From assembly GCF_004359215.1 (NCBI RefSeq), contig NC_090619.1:4363197-4427196 (forward strand): 64,000 nucleotides of DNA. The letters run 5' to 3'. The stretch's first letter is position 1. Each line of letters begins with the position of its first letter. The position numbers were made by a program, and so were the translations under genes. This document shows, piece after piece, positions 1-12,416 of this stretch. A model generated the notes under the pieces. It worked only from the letters and a program-made list of their open reading frames with translations. It did no database searches and was not told the origin of the DNA. Source of the stretch: Bremia lactucae. Taxonomy: Eukaryota > Oomycota > Peronosporomycetes > Peronosporales > Peronosporaceae.

Positions 1-740
1 CAAGTGGGCATCGTGGACGTGAGAAAACTTATCTCACAGTAAGTCGCGACTTTTACTTCCACCGCCAGTATCAGTTCCTGCGCGAGTACATTCGTGCTTG
101 CAAGGTATGCCAACGGGTGAAGCCTAGCCTTTCATCCCGTGCATCTCTCTAGCCTGTACCACTTCCAACAGAATGTTGGCATTCCGTATCTATGGACTTC
201 GTCTTCGAATTTCCCAAAGACGATCACAAAAACATGGAATCCTTGTTTTTATTCACAGCATCAGCAAGATGGTACATTTTGTTGCAGTAGCAAAGTCATC
301 ACGGCTCCGGGCTGTGCCGGTGTCTTTATCGACACGGTATGCAGACTCCATAGTTTAGTTCGTGAAGTGGTTTCCGATAGAGATCCACGTTTAGCGTATT
401 GGCAATCCGTGTAGACAGATGGTCAGACGGAACGCGTCAATCGTGCCCTCTAAAGAGATACTCGAGGTTCCGTCCATTTGTATCCGAATTAGAGCGAGTT
501 TTTACCGATTGTAGAATTCGCCATCCAAAAAAAAATTCGGAGCATGAGCTTTGTCGCAATAAGTAAGCGATATTTCTTTTGAGGAGTAGTCTTCCCAGAC
601 CAGCCACTGACTAGCCGTTCGAGCAAAAGCCACGGCTTCTTCTCAGAAGCAAGACGAAACATTTTAGTGTCTGCACTCCCTTGAGTGGTTCCCTTATTCT
701 AGATGATCCCTCTAACTGGGTGGGTATGCGTGGATGGCGT
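1..740 (+). pseudogene. Mosaic of Gyp-A integrase and 3'-region fragments
   Basis: The first ~548 bases read on the + strand as a broken integrase. It has the zinc-binding end (VCQR-like) and core fragments including a DGQTERVNR motif near 416-450, with stops and a frame change. It is the reverse complement of roughly 2400-2945. Bases ~549-693 match, in + orientation, the non-coding 3' region of Gyp-A (compare 27215-27350). Bases ~694-739 then switch to minus-strand integrase sequence (compare 2281-2325). Three pieces in mixed orientation make this a rearranged scar, not a gene. Confidence 0.75.
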
Positions 741-884
741 AAGCTACATGGCCTTGATCCAGCGCGAAGAATTTTCGCGCTAAGGTAGATTCTATTTCGA
801 TGTTTACCTCAATCATCGATGGTATAGTTGCAACAACAAGCGAGATAAAATCTCGTTGATGCAAGCCTGGAACGCATTTATCCT

Positions 885-2829
885 CAATTTCAAAGACATT
901 GGACGTGAAGCGTGGCTTCAAATACTTCCCGCGATTCGCGTTAAGTTTGTAAAACGATTTCAACCGGTGCAAGATTTAAACTGCAATGGATGTCTCGTGA
1001 GCAGGACTTCCATGCCTCATTTAAGGTGATCCCTGTCCGTGCTGTATCGACAACACGAAACGGGTGAAAGGAGATGTTTATTCCCTTTCTTCGCCCTGGG
1101 AAGAGCTCGCATATCTATCGAGACGCGCGATGCAATTGACGTTTTGCAATTGATTTACAAGCGCCAGGGCCGCGGGTTTTCCGATGGACCTTCTGATCCA
1201 TCGGATATGTCTCGTCATAATGACGGACGAGTCCCTCAGCTACCAGCTGGAAGCGAGGCTCCCAGATGGCATGCGAAGGTGGATAACCGCCAGCGAACAA
1301 ATAAACTCCTTCGCTGCCCTTTCATATCACGGTGATTTACGATGCGCTCCACAAGGAAACGATGGCCACCGTTGGAATCCTCCAGTGTTGTGGCGGAGAA
1401 GGGAAAATTAGATCCGACCTGTGTGTCGGATCTAGAGTCGAAGATCGAAAAACTCAAGCACTACCTCCATGTATTGGAGGAGGGTCTTAATTACGAGTGC
1501 CGTAACCGTCACTCGTTGGAACAGACGGTGCAGACTCACCGTATCGAACGGTTGAAAGGCCGTTCAAAAAGTGCGTACTCAATATTGGGGTACGAACGGA
1601 AGTATCACGCTCTTCGTGACGAGCTGTCGTCAGCTCGTCGCAATTTCAAGGAACTTCAAATTTGGCATGAGAATCTTCAGACTCAACATGAGAGTCTGGT
1701 TAGTGATCACAAGTACCTTTTGAGGATTCTTGAAAGAGATGGTCAGATCCTTTGCGAAAGAAGCTGCGTACTGATGGTACAAGCGGAGTCGATTAACGTA
1801 AGACGTAGGATTTATTCGCATCCATCGTGATAAGTCTATTGTGTACGCATTGCCTTTGCAATGCAGTTCACGAAATGGCCCAATGAACTTGGGTAGAAGT
1901 TTACTGCTACCCACATTATGACTAGATGCTTCGGTACGTTTACCGTAGACATTAGTATAAGATCATTAATTATAATTAAGGAACATTTGCTCTTTCATGT
2001 TTGTCTGCGTTCTGTTTCTGCCGGTTCAACGCGTTAGCAATGGGAGCCTGTACAAAACGGACTACTGATTCTCGAGCCAGCAGAAATTTCTCTGCTGACT
2101 CATTTGTTTTCTCTTTTTCAGTGCGCTCTGTGCGCACTGCCATGAGTTCATTCTCTTCTTCGTGGTCGATTGCTTCGACTTCGACATTGACATCATTCGC
2201 GTCGTTGGTAACTTCGACGCGTGATGAGCATGAGCCAGAACTGGTTTTGCTTGTACGAGTCCACCTCACCCTCTTAAACTAGAGGATCCCTCTAATCGGG
2301 TAGGTATGCGTGAAAAGCATAAGCTATTCACGAAGACGGTGTATGCGTTGTAGATGCAATCACCAAATTTTTGATGGCGAATTCTACCATCGGTAAAAAC
2401 TCGCTCAAATTCGGACACGATTGAATGGAACCTCGAGTATCTCTGTAGAGGGCACGATTGACGCGTTCCGTCTGACCATCTGTCTTTGGATGATCGGAAG
2501 TTGACATAGTCAGCCGTATTCCGAGAGATCGGAACACGGATTGCCAATACACTAACCGTGGATCTCTATCGGAAACCACTTCACGAACTAAACTGTGGAG
2601 TCTGCATACCGTGTCGATAAGGACGCGGGCACAGCCCGGAGCCGTGATGACTTTGGTACTGCAACAAAATGTACGATCTTGCTGATGCTGTGAATAAAAA
2701 CAAGGATTCCATGTTTTTGTGATCGTCTTCGGGAAATTCGAAGACGAAGTCCATAGATACGGAATGCCAACATTCTGTTGGAAGTGGTACAGGCTAGAGA
2801 GATGCACGGGATGAAAGGCTAGGCTTCAC
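885..2829. repeat. Direct repeat, copy 1 of a near-identical 1.95 kb tract
   Basis: Bases 885-2829 match 3704-5648 at a constant offset of 2819, with no difference seen in the lines compared and identical translations throughout. On both sides the match continues but drops to roughly 85-90 percent similarity, for example 2830-3447 against 5649-6266. The sharp change inside two older copies points to gene conversion or recombination. Confidence 0.85.
1039..1830 (+). pseudogene. Antisense ORF of Gyp-A 3' region, copy 1
   Basis: This open frame runs opposite to the retrotransposon between integrase and the 3' LTR. It is 264 codons with a single in-frame TGA at 1333-1335. The second half (1342-1830, ATG start, 162 codons) is charged and heptad-like (DLESKIEKLKHYLHVLEE), suggesting a coiled coil. 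The first half holds GPSDPSD and GSEAP, which recur in the diverged copies at 26157-26829 and 50092-50400. The end overlaps the integrase C-terminal coding strand (1630-1914), so openness there could be a by-product of integrase coding. I do not recognise a family. It may be a real accessory protein or a chance frame. Confidence 0.45.
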
Positions 2830-3703
2830 CCGTTGGCATACCTTGCAAGCACGAATGTACTCGCGCAGGAACTGATACTGGCGGTGGAAGTAAAAGTCGC
2901 GACTTACTGTGAGATAAGTTTTCTCACGTCCACGATGCCCACTTGTTGGTGCATCGTGACACTCATACTTGACGCGCAAGCGCAAGCCATTGTGAGCTGG
3001 GACGACAACACGTGGAATGTCGTTGGCAACGGCTATGTAGTACAGTAAGTCGTTGCGGGTTGTGTATCGATCGGACGACAATCGGTATAAAGCCGGTAAA
3101 TCTTTAAAAGATTTATTAAATGAATTCATGAGATGATCGATTAAATGGAGAAGGTCTTTATCTTCTGTGTAGGCTTTTTTATGTCATCAAACAGAGGTGA
3201 TGATGGAACACTTGTAATGAGTGTTGCAACAGTGGGATTATTTTCACTGCTCGAGTGCACAGCCGGCTCGAAATCGGGTCAGCGTGATAACGCATTAGCG
3301 ACGACATTAAGTCGTTCTAGTTTATATTCTACGAAGAAATTATTCTCCGTAAAGAAGGATAGCCACCTCGCCATTCTTTGCGAGAGGTGTGGACTGTTTA
3401 GGGCCGTGCGTAATGACGCATGGTCCGTGTCCGAGTACATACAATAAAATGTCTCGTCTTACCCTGAGAAAAAGCCGTGGCTTTACCCGAACGGCTAGTC
3501 AGTAACTTGTCTGGAGAGACAACTCCTCACAATTAATATCCTTTATTTATTGCGGCAAAGCTACATGGCCTGGATCCCAGCGCGAAGAACTTTTGCGCTA
3601 AGGAAGATTTTTACCTCGATGGTTTTCTTAAGCATCGATGGTATAGTGGCAACAACAAGCGAGATAAAATCTCGTTAATGCAAGCCTGAAGCGCGTTTTT
3701 TTC

Positions 3704-5648
3704 CAATTTCAAAGACATTGGACGTGAAGCGTGGCTTCAAATACTTCCCGCGATTCGCGTTAAGTTTGTAAAACGATTTCAACCGGTGCAAGATTTAAAC
3801 TGCAATGGATGTCTCGTGAGCAGGACTTCCATGCCTCATTTAAGGTGATCCCTGTCCGTGCTGTATCGACAACACGAAACGGGTGAAAGGAGATGTTTAT
3901 TCCCTTTCTTCGCCCTGGGAAGAGCTCGCATATCTATCGAGACGCGCGATGCAATTGACGTTTTGCAATTGATTTACAAGCGCCAGGGCCGCGGGTTTTC
4001 CGATGGACCTTCTGATCCATCGGATATGTCTCGTCATAATGACGGACGAGTCCCTCAGCTACCAGCTGGAAGCGAGGCTCCCAGATGGCATGCGAAGGTG
4101 GATAACCGCCAGCGAACAAATAAACTCCTTCGCTGCCCTTTCATATCACGGTGATTTACGATGCGCTCCACAAGGAAACGATGGCCACCGTTGGAATCCT
4201 CCAGTGTTGTGGCGGAGAAGGGAAAATTAGATCCGACCTGTGTGTCGGATCTAGAGTCGAAGATCGAAAAACTCAAGCACTACCTCCATGTATTGGAGGA
4301 GGGTCTTAATTACGAGTGCCGTAACCGTCACTCGTTGGAACAGACGGTGCAGACTCACCGTATCGAACGGTTGAAAGGCCGTTCAAAAAGTGCGTACTCA
4401 ATATTGGGGTACGAACGGAAGTATCACGCTCTTCGTGACGAGCTGTCGTCAGCTCGTCGCAATTTCAAGGAACTTCAAATTTGGCATGAGAATCTTCAGA
4501 CTCAACATGAGAGTCTGGTTAGTGATCACAAGTACCTTTTGAGGATTCTTGAAAGAGATGGTCAGATCCTTTGCGAAAGAAGCTGCGTACTGATGGTACA
4601 AGCGGAGTCGATTAACGTAAGACGTAGGATTTATTCGCATCCATCGTGATAAGTCTATTGTGTACGCATTGCCTTTGCAATGCAGTTCACGAAATGGCCC
4701 AATGAACTTGGGTAGAAGTTTACTGCTACCCACATTATGACTAGATGCTTCGGTACGTTTACCGTAGACATTAGTATAAGATCATTAATTATAATTAAGG
4801 AACATTTGCTCTTTCATGTTTGTCTGCGTTCTGTTTCTGCCGGTTCAACGCGTTAGCAATGGGAGCCTGTACAAAACGGACTACTGATTCTCGAGCCAGC
4901 AGAAATTTCTCTGCTGACTCATTTGTTTTCTCTTTTTCAGTGCGCTCTGTGCGCACTGCCATGAGTTCATTCTCTTCTTCGTGGTCGATTGCTTCGACTT
5001 CGACATTGACATCATTCGCGTCGTTGGTAACTTCGACGCGTGATGAGCATGAGCCAGAACTGGTTTTGCTTGTACGAGTCCACCTCACCCTCTTAAACTA
5101 GAGGATCCCTCTAATCGGGTAGGTATGCGTGAAAAGCATAAGCTATTCACGAAGACGGTGTATGCGTTGTAGATGCAATCACCAAATTTTTGATGGCGAA
5201 TTCTACCATCGGTAAAAACTCGCTCAAATTCGGACACGATTGAATGGAACCTCGAGTATCTCTGTAGAGGGCACGATTGACGCGTTCCGTCTGACCATCT
5301 GTCTTTGGATGATCGGAAGTTGACATAGTCAGCCGTATTCCGAGAGATCGGAACACGGATTGCCAATACACTAACCGTGGATCTCTATCGGAAACCACTT
5401 CACGAACTAAACTGTGGAGTCTGCATACCGTGTCGATAAGGACGCGGGCACAGCCCGGAGCCGTGATGACTTTGGTACTGCAACAAAATGTACGATCTTG
5501 CTGATGCTGTGAATAAAAACAAGGATTCCATGTTTTTGTGATCGTCTTCGGGAAATTCGAAGACGAAGTCCATAGATACGGAATGCCAACATTCTGTTGG
5601 AAGTGGTACAGGCTAGAGAGATGCACGGGATGAAAGGCTAGGCTTCAC
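3704..5648. repeat. Direct repeat, copy 2 of the 1.95 kb tract
   Basis: Partner of 885-2829 (offset 2819). The first mismatch seen at the right edge is at 2830/5649 (c versus t); at the left edge similarity falls off before 885/3704. It covers integrase and the antisense frame. Confidence 0.85.
3858..4649 (+). pseudogene. Antisense ORF of Gyp-A 3' region, copy 2
   Basis: Identical to the antisense frame at 1039-1830, including the single in-frame TGA (here 4152-4154) and the 162-codon ATG-started second half at 4161-4649. Because both copies sit in the homogenised tract, their identity says nothing about selection. Only comparison with the diverged copies does. Confidence 0.4.
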
Positions 5649-8149
5649 CTGTTGGCATACCTCGCAAGCACGAATGTACTCGCGCAGGAACTGATACTGG
5701 CGGTGGAAGTAAAAGTCGCGACTTACTGTGAGATAAGTTTTCTCACGTCCACGATGCCCACTTGATGGTGCATCGTGACACTCATACTTGACGCGCAAGC
5801 GAAAGCCATTGTGAGCTGGGACGACGACACGTGGAGTTTAGCTGACAGCGGCTAGGTAGTATAGCAAGCCGTTGTGTGTAGTGTATCGATCGTATGACGA
5901 TCGATATTAAGCCGGTAAACCTTTTAAAGATTTAATAAAAGGATTCATCTGATGATCCATTAAACGTAGAAAATCTTCATCTTCTGTGTAGGCTTTCTTT
6001 ATGTCATCAAACAAGGTTGATGGCGGAACACTTGTAAAGAGCGTTGCAACAGTGGGATGTTGGAGTGCGCAGCCGACTCGAAATCGGGTCGGCGTGACAA
6101 CACATCAGCGACGACATTAAGCCGTCCTGGATTATATTCCACGGAGAAGTTATACTCCGTGAAGAAGGATAGCCACCTCGCCATTCTTTGCGAGAGATAT
6201 GGGCTGTTACGGCCGTGCGTAATGACGCATGGTCCGTATAAACGATGAACGGTCTATCTCCTCGGAGATAGACCCTAATTTTATCCAGTGCATATTTCAT
6301 TTCGTTCCTTGTCGTGCACTGGGTAATTTCGTTCAGCTGGTTGCAGCTGACGTGATTGGTAACAAACGACACGCTCCGCGCCGTCTGTATCGTATTGCAT
6401 TAACACACAGCTGATTGCGTAATCGCTGGCGTCACAGACGACATGGAAATTTCTGTCTTGATCTGCAATCGCCAAGATGGGCGATTTCATCAAGCTTTGT
6501 TTGATGTCTTCAAAGAGATGCTGACAATCAGCGTTCCATAACCATATCTCGTCTTTTTCAAGAGACGAGAGAGATGAACTGTCATCTCGGCATACTTGCG
6601 TGAGTATTTGTGCAAGTACACTGCTATCCCAAGGAACCTTCGAAGTCCCTTGAGATCGACTGGAACTGGCCAGTCAATTATTGCCTTGATATTTTCGGGG
6701 TCACGGCGCCGTGTTTACCGACGATGCACCCAAGAAGTGGTATTTCGCTTGCAGCAAATAATACACTTCTTGAGTTTTGCGTACAACTTTTGCTTTGCAT
6801 AAGTGTAAGAACCCTGACACCTGACGAACGCGAGCTTTATGGACTCCCACGCCCGTCATTCCGTCCATTGCCGGGCTATGGACGAATACATCATCGAAAT
6901 ACTTCGGTGCGAATTCTTGCACCGGTCTCAACAAATTCATTACGCATCTATTGAATTTTACAGGGGCGTTACTAAGCCCCTGTGGCATTACTAGCCATTC
7001 CCAGAGCATCCCACTGTGAGTGCTCACTGTTGTGTACGGGATATCCCGTTCACGCATAAGGATGTGATTAAATTCATCCATCAGATCCATAGAAGAAAAT
7101 TTGGTTCTCCTAGACATACCATCTGTGATTACGTCTTTTCTGGGCATCGGCGTTTGAGCCGGTACCGTTGCAGCATTCCGTTTATTGAATGCGTGCACTA
7201 TCCGCCACCATCCTGAGGCCTTTCGCACACAGAAGGTCGGAGATTTATGTGGGGAGGTTGAACCCCTTACATGGCTCGCTTTTAATCGATCGACAGAGAA
7301 TTTATTGATCGCAAGTACTTGTTCGCGAGGCACTGCTTCATGATACAGTACTTCGAGCCCGGTTTGAGGTCTATCTCATGTCGAGTGCCTTTATCCTTAG
7401 GCAACTCGCATGGAACTGCTTCAGGGAATACATCCCTGAATTTCATTAAATCCTTTTGTATAGAATTTGTCTTAAGAGACTCCCAGAATTGAGTAGCTCA
7501 AATTGAGTCTTCACATCGAGGACACTTTCGTCCATCGATGAGCTGCTGGGAACACGTTCGTTCTCTGCAAAAATAACCGCTGACCGGATATCGGTACCGT
7601 ATTCGTCTTCTTGACGAGTACGTCTATCTGCTGGATTCTACCACTATGCAGATCTCTCAACAATTTGTATGTTCTGGGTTGTTTATTGTGTTGTCTTCGA
7701 TGTCTACTTCAGAGGCGCATACAGATCAAGAGTATAAGCGCCTGCTCTTGATCCGTCATTAACTAAGACATTCAATGTCTCGGTTTATTCCCGGGATCCC
7801 TTTTCCACGGCTGCCGAGGGATTAATTTCTGGGGATGCTGAAGTCTAGTCACTTTAGCGTTAACTATTTGAGGAGATTTCTCCTTAAGTACGTAGGGACT
7901 TATTCCCTCAACGTCTTCCGACTGTGATTGCGCTATCACAGTCGGTCCTCTACGGTCGACCCTCTAGTCGACCTAGGATCATCGTGTTGTCCCTTTTGGA
8001 CAACCGGTATCTTCCTTGAATGTCGCCCGCTAGGCGTACATTCGTGTCTCAATCCACTTGGCTATTCGAGTGGTGGACCTTCGGCGCTGCCTGTGCATTC
8101 GCACAGCCACCGGCAGCTGAGCTAAGCTTTTTGTCGATCGCGTGTTTCG

Positions 8150-9300
8150 ACAACATGGTTTGACAGAGGCAATTTTCTTTGATCGGGACCCCCGTTTCAC
8201 GTGTAAATTCTGGAAATCAATTTCCGAGTGCTTGGCACCAGATTAAATATGTCTACTGCGGACCATCCACAGACCGACGGTCAAACTGAACGTGTCAATC
8301 GCGTCATTGAAGACGTATTACGCAGCGTGTGTACTCAGACACCAAAGCGCTGGAGCTCAATGCTCCCAAAGGTGGAGTTTTCGTTGAATAACGCTGTACA
8401 TGCCTCTACAGGCTATACTCCGTTCTATGTAAACGCACCTACGCGTTCCATAAAAACGATATCCACTGCGTGGTTCAGGGCTTGGTGGGGGAGAATTAGC
8501 CGATAGGCTTGCTGATATCTGCCCTGTTACCGTTCGGAAACAAGTAAGCGAGTTTCTCGCGACGCGATTTAGTGTCTGAAGACATGTAAGAGATACGATG
8601 GCTGATAGCCAAGACAAATAAACAGAACAAGCAGATGCCAACGGCAGAAGCTGTATTAATTCTTATGTGGTCGGAGACCGAGTTTTACTACACGGTTAAA
8701 ATCTACCTACCAACTTGGTTTCCAAGGTCTTCAAGACCAAATTGAGCCCGCGCTTCAATGGACCATTTACGGTCGTGGCCAAGAAGGGCCTAGCTTACGC
8801 GCTGAACCTTCCTAGCAAGCTGCGTGCACATCCAGCATTCTACGTCGGCTTGCTTAAGCCATATCGGGACCCTCCCCCCGTGGACTTGAAGGCGCTTGCG
8901 CAGAGACAGGCGGTCGTGCCGCAGATTGCTGCATCATCACCAGGATGTCCAGCTGGCCCTCCAAGCGAGGCTACTCACGCTCCAGCGTTGAAAGACGGTC
9001 CCGAACCGCCTCAAAAGAGCTCTCAACCCGAGCAAGGACCTCACGAAGAAGTTGCACCTCGTGTCGTAGAGCATCAAATGCTTCCGCCGAAAGTTCGTCT
9101 GCCGCCCGCGCTGCTTGATGCGCGGGTAACGTTCAGTTTCATGTGGAGAAATTTCTAAAGCGACGTCGTCGTAAGGGTCAATGCCAGTATCTGGTGAAGT
9201 GGCAAGGGTACCCGTCTTCTTTAAAAACTTTTGGGAGTTCGAGGTATCTCTTCAACAAGATTGCCCATACGCCGTTGACGTTTTTGAGCGCCAAGCTCAG
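8150..9300 (+). pseudogene. Gyp-B integrase with C-terminal chromodomain (broken)
   Basis: The core end is at 8228-8506 with DHPQTDGQTERVNRVIEDVL, then a frameshift. The integrase C-terminal fold is at 8715-9130 (LSPRFNGPFTVV, HPAFYVGLLKPY). After another frame change a chromodomain follows at ~9133-9240 with YLVKWQGYPSSLKT. A chromodomain fused to integrase marks chromoviruses, where it steers integration towards particular chromatin. The N-terminal zinc domain and first catalytic Asp region are missing. The copy is inactive. Confidence 0.82.
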
Positions 9301-9477
9301 GGTCAACTAGCGTCAACCACGCTACCCACCACTAAACGTGGGATAAGGGGATCTGTAGGCTCAGTGCGGCATGGATCCATGTTTGTACGGTCAACCGAAG
9401 CACTGTATATCGGCTAGGTCTTTCTTCGTTTTGTGGCATAAATGCCGAACGTAACTGGACTTTGGCTTTAAGCATGG

Positions 9478-10208
9478 CTAAATCGAAGCAAAGCTTCCGC
9501 TCCAAACTAATATACCCCTATCCGCAGAATCTCTGATATTCCAAATATTACGAAGTCGGCGGGCCCGGTGGACCCAGTTCTCAAATGAGACTTCGTTTTC
9601 ACTCCTTGTTTCGTTCGGAAACAAAATGATCGAATTTTCCCTCATGGAGGTCACCGAAACCCCACGGGCTTGATCACGTAAACGCGTCAGATACTGGCTT
9701 CGCGTCGTAACCTTTGGCGTAAGGTGTTGCACATGAAGAGCGTCGCGGGCAGTGATCTCCTCCGGCGTCCTCGCCGGGTCACCGGAGATCCAGGTGCCCA
9801 AGCTGTGATCCGCTATCTCTTTGAGACGCTCGTCCACACCAAGCGGGTAAATCTATATTCACTATGGGCTTTAGCTTTCGCTATCGCGGTAGCCCGACGA
9901 CGAAGTCTTTTCTCCATGAGGATTATCCGCTCTTGCTCTTCATCGAGTGGATTCGTAATGATATTGGACTCAGGGTCCGGTGTCCTGCTCAATGCACTTA
10001 AGACACCAGCGGCACCACGTTCTGGTAACGGAAGCGGGGCCCGCCGACGTTCATCCGGAGGAGAAGGCGTGAGAGAACGACGCTCTTCCTCCTCCTCCTC
10101 TGATGGAGAGTGACTTTTAAAGTCTACCATGCCCTCATCGTCGAGGAAGGTGCTAAGAGTCTGTGACTCACGCTTGATCGTCATGCGACAAAGGAAAGAA
10201 GAACACAA
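9478..10208 (-). pseudogene. Antisense ORF in Gyp-B 3' region, copy 1
   Basis: Two overlapping minus-strand frames (10208-9813 and 9837-9478) look like one reading frame split by a 1-nt difference near 9840. The diverged copy at 40337-41000 reads through that point. The product would be acidic at the start (a run of Glu near 10105), then Arg-rich, with the segments HSEYRFT and ERLKEIA. It lies opposite to the element between the chromodomain and the 3' LTR, like the antisense frame of Gyp-A. No domain is recognised. Conservation between diverged copies is the only sign that it is real. Confidence 0.45.
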
Positions 10209-10295
10209 CTGAACGGTTAGCTATTTAGGTTCCAACCTCAAAGAGGAAACAATGCAAATGTTGTCATTTGGTGTCAACAGTCTGATGGGGGACGG

Positions 10296-10781
10296 TGTAT
10301 TGGGGCACACATCGGTTGGAGAGCCGTTGTTGTGGTAAATTTACTTTTTGGGTTAAATACCCTTTTATCCTATTCTAAAATAGTTACTTACTTAAATCCC
10401 ATTTACTATAGGTAACAAATGTGGTCGCCGCCAGATATAAATCTGGCGGCCAAAATCTATTTGAAAATAGCTAGGGTTAGGTTTTAGATCAAATTATTAA
10501 ATATAGTGCAGTTGCGATTTTGATCTTCTAGCGTCAAGTGCCTTTCTAATGCTTGCGCATTGATCTGTAAGATATAGAAGCCTTTCTAAGATATAAACTT
10601 TTGGGCATAATTGCCACTTAATTCTACGAACCCTTGAATCCATTTTACTAGAATTCATTAAGCTTTAATGGCTTGTACGACTCCTTAAGTTGTTAAACCC
10701 ATTAAAATTTTAATAGAACTTAGTGACTCTCGGAATCTGAAAGTCTTCCTCTGACTTTAGGAGCGAGGTAGCCCCGCTACA
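10296..10781 (+). repeat. Gyp-B LTR (3' LTR of the element at 8130)
   Basis: Begins TGTATTGGGGCACACATCGG after a purine tract and ends CCCCGCTACA. It matches, in this or the opposite orientation, 14186-14663, 30078-30539, 36811-37271 and 41640-42079. It includes the CCGCCAGATATAAATCTGGC hairpin-like core near 10430. Confidence 0.8.
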
Positions 10782-11318
10782 GATGGTGTACCGGGCTAAG
10801 TTTCCCTAATGCTATACAGTCCCCGTTAAGTGCGCTTGGTGTACTTAAGGGGATGGTCAATTACTTAGATAAAGTAATTAGACCCAGTACTCGGGTGTGG
10901 TTCACATTTGTGACCAACCCTTGTGTATGTGATGCACATAGGTGCATTGACATTAGGAGGGATGACGCCTAGCGTTATCCGTTATGCGAGATATTTAGAA
11001 AGATATGCTGGCAATACATACTAGTGTTATCATAAGAGATGAAAATTTTGATTGGTAAAAATAGGTATTTATATTTGATGCGATTAAATATAAATCAGTC
11101 TGAAAACTACTTTCTACTTAGTAGGTGCGCATGAGGAGCCGGGTTACCGCTTCCGTCACGACACTTCACTAGAGTTCTTAGTGAGTTGGGTGAGGTCGCT
11201 AACGCGCCCACCACAACTACCTCACTGCACGCAAGGGAAGCTGGTTAAACCGCTTCCTCGCTGGGCTAGGGTGTGTGTCTAAGTAGAGCGTGGCCGCATT
11301 ACGACGTGCCCGCCTACA
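10782..11318 (+). repeat. Gyp-C 5' LTR (left boundary uncertain)
   Basis: The 3' half (about 10965-11318) matches 51755-52110, ending GTGCCCGCCTACA. It is followed by a primer-binding-site-like TGGGAGCACATGAAATCC at 11321. The left edge is placed next to the Gyp-B LTR end and is not independently supported. Confidence 0.6.
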
Positions 11319-11427
11319 CTTGGGAGCACATGAAATCCTTCCCACGACCCGCATCTCTGCGTGTGTACGTGAGGATGGGCCTCACGATTGAGCACGTCTC
11401 GACCACCTCTCCGAACATCATCGTTAG

Positions 11428-12416
11428 GTGGCAGGGCACTTGGTGCAGGAACTTGGTAAACAATCCATGGCCAGGCTCCTGGGTAGTCCTCCTGAGCAAC
11501 ATGTTGCTCAGTTGGAGCAGTTTGAGGCATTTGTGCTCGGACAGCGGAGGGCCGCGTCCGAGGCACAGGGCCATGCTGCGACGTCCGTCACTCAGACTCA
11601 GGATGAGCTGAGGCATGAGCAGGCTCGGAGCGAGGCTATCAACAGAATTGCTGAGATGCTCTCTGCCCGGTTGCATCAGCCGAGGTCCATTCAGATGGAC
11701 CCGCCCAAGTTCGATGGAACTGCAGCGCACACTATTGTCCACTGGCTGTTAGCCGTGGAGCAATGCGGTGTCGTGCAGCTCATTGAGGACAACAGCTGAA
11801 TGGTGTCGTACGCCATGTCGGACCTGCGCGGTAAGGCCTCAGAGTGGGCTTACTCGGCTCTTATGGCGGCCGTTTAGGCGGCCGTTAAGGCGTTCCCTAC
11901 ATGGGCCATCTTTACGACAATAATTCGCGCCATGTACCAGCCGCCATGCAACGAAGTGTTGCTTCAGACGCGCTTCTTTGGAGCGCGACAGGCGAATCGG
12001 TCCCTTCAAGAGTATGTGCAGGAGATGCGCTCGCTGTTGGAGTCCATTACCGAGGTCCGATTCTTGCGCACATTAAAGTGCTCGTGTTTATAAACGGACT
12101 ACGGCTTGGCCCATCGGGACAGGCCTTTTTCAGAAACGTGCCGTCGACGATGGAGGAGGCAATGCAATTGCCTTAGTTGAGGAGCAACCCTACAACAGTG
12201 CCTAGGCGACAGCTTGGTATAGCCGTCGGCCGAGTGATCAGATGCCATTCCAATGAAGTTGGGCAATGCAGATGTTGTCTGTTATAAATGCGGCAAGCGT
12301 GGCCATATGATGGCTCGCTGCTATGCCAGGGTCCTTGCTGGTGCGAAGATGCCCAGCAAGAGGACTCCCTTTCCAAAGGGCGATGGCAAGAATCAGCGTG
12401 CTTTCAGCATTCAGTG
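11428..12416 (+). pseudogene. Gyp-C gag with CCHC zinc knuckle (broken)
   Basis: A gag-like protein: a Gln/Ala/Glu-rich helical N-terminus, then capsid-like text (MDPPKFDG at ~11695, LRGKASEWAYSAL near 11825, and LQEYVQEMRSLL after a stop). A CCHC nucleocapsid knuckle CYKCGKRGHMMARC lies at 12280-12321 (C-x2-C-x4-H-x4-C). Stops fall at ~11797 and ~11872, and frame changes occur. The element stops at ~12416, where minus-strand Gyp-B sequence begins, so pol is absent. Gag would form the particle core; this copy is dead. Confidence 0.8.

Larger units (their letters stand above)
741..3447 (-). pseudogene. Gyp-A retrotransposon, minus copy 1 (RNase H, integrase, 3' region)
   Basis: Read on the minus strand from 3447 leftwards: an RNase H/linker remnant (3447-3145), the integrase zinc domain (3129-2794, with HRGREKTY and CKVCQRVKPS), the integrase core (2807-2328, with DGQTERVNRAL), a C-terminal linker (2269-1976, LNRQKQNADKHER) and the integrase C-terminus (1914-1630, PKFIGPF). 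The non-pol 3' region runs on to ~741. Several frameshifts and stops break the polyprotein, so it cannot be active. The part 885-2829 is a near-perfect copy of 3704-5648. The family is Ty3/gypsy (Metaviridae): integrase would insert element cDNA into the host genome. Confidence 0.85.
3453..8123 (-). pseudogene. Gyp-A retrotransposon, minus copy 2 (protease to 3' region)
   Basis: This is a longer minus-strand pol copy. From the right: protease/linker remnant (8123-~7340), reverse transcriptase (7333-6701), RNase H (6493-5999), integrase zinc domain (5798-5613), core (5626-5147), C-terminus (4733-4449) and 3' region down to 3453. The RT still shows the YFDD catalytic motif (PKYFDDVFVHS) and MPQGLSNAP. 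RNase H shows YTDHASLRTA and LNVVADVLSRRPDF. Frameshifts separate the blocks, gag and both LTRs are missing, and its 5' end is cut by the Gyp-B element at ~8130. It is a dead Ty3/gypsy fragment. Confidence 0.87.
8130..10781 (+). mobile_element. Gyp-B chromovirus-type retrotransposon, 3' half with LTR
   Basis: A 5'-truncated element. It starts inside integrase, continues through the integrase C-terminus and chromodomain, then a ~0.8 kb 3' region with an antisense frame, a polypurine tract (GATGGGGGACGG near 10284-10295) and an LTR (about 10296-10781). Its left end abuts minus-strand Gyp-A sequence at ~8130, so one element has been cut by the other or by recombination. Confidence 0.8.

Noticed and set aside
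9724..10113. 129-codon plus-strand frame in the Gyp-B 3' region
   Set aside because: The opposite-strand frame is the one conserved with the 40337-41000 copy; this one is its shadow.
10430..10455. CCGCCAGATATAAATCTGGCGG hairpin taken as a terminator
   Set aside because: It lies inside a eukaryotic LTR and recurs in every Gyp-B LTR, so it is an LTR structural element, not a bacterial terminator.
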